A stretch of 16,880 bases of DNA, taken from NCBI GenBank assembly GCA_002422425.1, contig DIVG01000085.1, forward strand, positions 1 through 16,880, written 5' to 3'. The stretch's first letter is position 1; each line of letters opens with the position of its first letter. Below the pieces are notes generated by a model. That model searched no databases. It was not told the DNA's origin and saw nothing but the letters and a program-made list of their open reading frames with translations. A program made the translations under genes and the position numbers. This DNA is from Akkermansiaceae bacterium UBA6138. Its GTDB lineage: Bacteria; Verrucomicrobiota; Verrucomicrobiia; Verrucomicrobiales; DEV007. Positions 15,508-16,880 of this stretch are shown here, one piece after another.

Positions 15508-16880
15508 ATGAAACCTGGCATCTATCTCTATCATCACCTAGCCCTTTCGTGCATCGCCTCAGGCATCTCCGCTGCCGATCCCTGCCGTATTGAAGTGGTT
15601 GACCGGGAAAACGGCTGGCCCGTTCCGCTGGTTGAACTGAGGACCAATCACCAGGTCTCCTTTTACACGGACAATGCGGGGGTGGTTGCCTTTGACCTGC
15701 CTGAGCTGATGGGGGTCGAGACCTGGTTTACGGTGAACGCGGACGGTTACGAGGTGAAGCCCGACGGCTTCGGTAGCAGGGGGTTCCGCTTCGTTCCCGA
15801 GTCCGGAGGCAGCCACCGGGTAATGGTAGACCGGACCATGGTCGCGAAGCGGCTCGGGCGGCTTACCGGTGCCGGAATCTTTGCCGAGAGTCAGGCTTTC
15901 GGGGATCACCTCGACTGGAAAGAGAGCGGTATCCTCGGGTCTGACAGTATCCAGTCGGCGGTCCATCGAGGGCGTCTTTTTTGGGCCTGGGGCGACACAA
16001 CAGTGCCGAAGTACCCGCTCGGACTTTTTCACATGACCAGTGCGACGACGCCGGCGGTTCCGCTCGCTTCCTGCGAACCGCCGCTCAAGCTCGCGCTCGA
16101 TTACTTCCGGGACGGCGAGGGCCTGGTGCGCCATGTCGCCAACGTCGCTCCGAATGATCCCGGGCCGACATGGATTGGTGGGTATGTTAGTCTTCCGGCA
16201 GCCGATGGCGAGCCGCGTCTTGTCGGGCATTACGCCAAGATTGAACCTCCTCTTGCGAGTTATCGGACGGGGCTTTGCGTATGGAACGACGAGCGTGGTA
16301 ATTTCGAGTCAGTGAAAGTTCTGTGGGATAAAAAACGGGACGGCGGGAAAGAACCGGCTTCGCCTGTGGGGCATCCGGTGTTTTGGAATGACGCGGAGGG
16401 AAAGGAATGGCTCCTCTTCGGCAATCCTCTTCCGACGATGAGGATGGCGGCGACTTATGAAGCCTGGCTTGATCCAGGGCAGTGGGAGATCCTGAAGCCG
16501 CAGGAAAAAATCCCGTCACGGGACGGCGGAGAGGTGAAGCCTCATAGCGGCTCGGTCAGCTGGAATGAATACCGTAAAAAATGGGTGACGGTCTTTGTCG
16601 AGTATTTCGGTAAACCTTCGCCGCTCGGTGAAGTCTGGTATGCCGAAGCAGATTTACCGACGGGTCCATGGGGCAGGGCGGTGAAGGTGCTGTCGCATCA
16701 GGATTACACGTTTTACAACCCGCGCATTCATTCGACTCTTGTGGCACCCGGGTCGCCTGTCCTTTTGTTTGAGGGGACTTATACCGAACTTTTTTCCAAG
16801 GCGAAAAAATCGACTCCCCGCCACGACTACAATCAAATTCTCTACCGTCTCGATCTGGACGAGGCGATTTTTGCGACGGC
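15508..16880 (+). CDS. Exported two-domain protein (beta-sandwich plus DUF4185-like/propeller domain), C-terminus cut by window end
   Basis: The frame is open from the ATG to the window edge (457 complete codons). A signal peptide ends near residue 23 (SGISAADP). Residues about 26-108 look like a carboxypeptidase-regulatory / transthyretin-like beta-sandwich (IEVVDRENGWPVPLVELRTN, YTDNAGVVAFDLP, VNADGYE). After about residue 125 comes a Trp/Gly/Asp-rich part with W159-A-W-G-D-T164, PLGLFHMTSA, PHSGSVSWNEYRKKWVTVF and EVWYAEADLPTGPWG. These resemble the blades of DUF4185 and five-bladed-propeller glycan-active proteins. I infer carbohydrate binding or hydrolysis outside the cell. No catalytic triad is assigned, because the end is missing and the match is from pattern only. 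No Shine-Dalgarno site. Confidence 0.78.
   Translation, partial: MKPGIYLYHHLALSCIASGISAADPCRIEVVDRENGWPVPLVELRTNHQVSFYTDNAGVVAFDLPELMGVETWFTVNADGYEVKPDGFGSRGFRFVPESGGSHRVMVDRTMVAKRLGRLTGAGIFAESQAFGDHLDWKESGILGSDSIQSAVHRGRLFWAWGDTTVPKYPLGLFHMTSATTPAVPLASCEPPLKLALDYFRDGEGLVRHVANVAPNDPGPTWIGGYVSLPAADGEPRLVGHYAKIEPPLASYRTGLCVWNDERGNFESVKVLWDKKRDGGKEPASPVGHPVFWNDAEGKEWLLFGNPLPTMRMAATYEAWLDPGQWEILKPQEKIPSRDGGEVKPHSGSVSWNEYRKKWVTVFVEYFGKPSPLGEVWYAEADLPTGPWGRAVKVLSHQDYTFYNPRIHSTLVAPGSPVLLFEGTYTELFSKAKKSTPRHDYNQILYRLDLDEAIFAT

Overview
The window comes from a G+C-rich bacterial chromosome. It looks like a member of the Planctomycetota/Verrucomicrobiota group, and I lean towards Verrucomicrobiota. The reasons are five exported sulfatases in a row, a PSCyt1/DUF1549/DUF1553 protein paired with a twin-arginine DUF1501 protein, a Tat-exported Gfo/Idh oxidoreductase, a GxxExxY-family gene, and no recognisable Shine-Dalgarno site before nearly every gene. 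This placement rests on family content only; there is no rRNA or marker gene here.

Left part (1-3395). On the minus strand lie a GxxExxY PD-(D/E)XK-like gene running off the left edge and a HUMPS-type TIM-barrel gene (hexulose-phosphate synthase / ketogulonate-phosphate decarboxylase-like). Divergent from these is a PAS-AraC regulator. Convergent to the regulator is a minus-strand Gfo/Idh oxidoreductase, preceded on the same strand by the stump of an exported esterase that has lost its catalytic domain.

Middle part (3514-11363). Five sulfatases, all on the plus strand with signal peptides, all clearly different from one another. Numbers 2-5 are packed so tightly (27, -4 and 37 bases between genes) that they probably form one operon. 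Between sulfatases 1 and 2 lies 461 bp without an intact gene, holding a foldable RNA segment, a likely sulfatase relic and a short repeat element. Sulfatase 3 has the CxAxR variant of the maturation motif. Sulfatase 5 lacks both the motif arginine and the usual GKWH histidine.

Right part (11507-16880). A large cytochrome-like PSCyt1/PSCyt2/PSD1 protein is followed by a Tat-exported DUF1501 protein, then by an exported two-domain protein (beta-sandwich plus propeller-like domain) cut off by the window end.

Together this looks like an accessory locus for desulfating a complex sulfated glycan outside the cytoplasm, with sugar-phosphate and oxidoreductase steps and a possible sugar-sensing regulator at its left edge. 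No glycoside hydrolase, polysaccharide lyase, transporter or sulfatase-maturating enzyme is visible.

The least explained structure is a family of short elements built from 10-bp units (ATTYGCGnnn), present at 182-221, 5391-5420 and 8449-8518. One copy lies directly in front of the GxxExxY gene, and another has been captured in frame at the 5' end of sulfatase 4.
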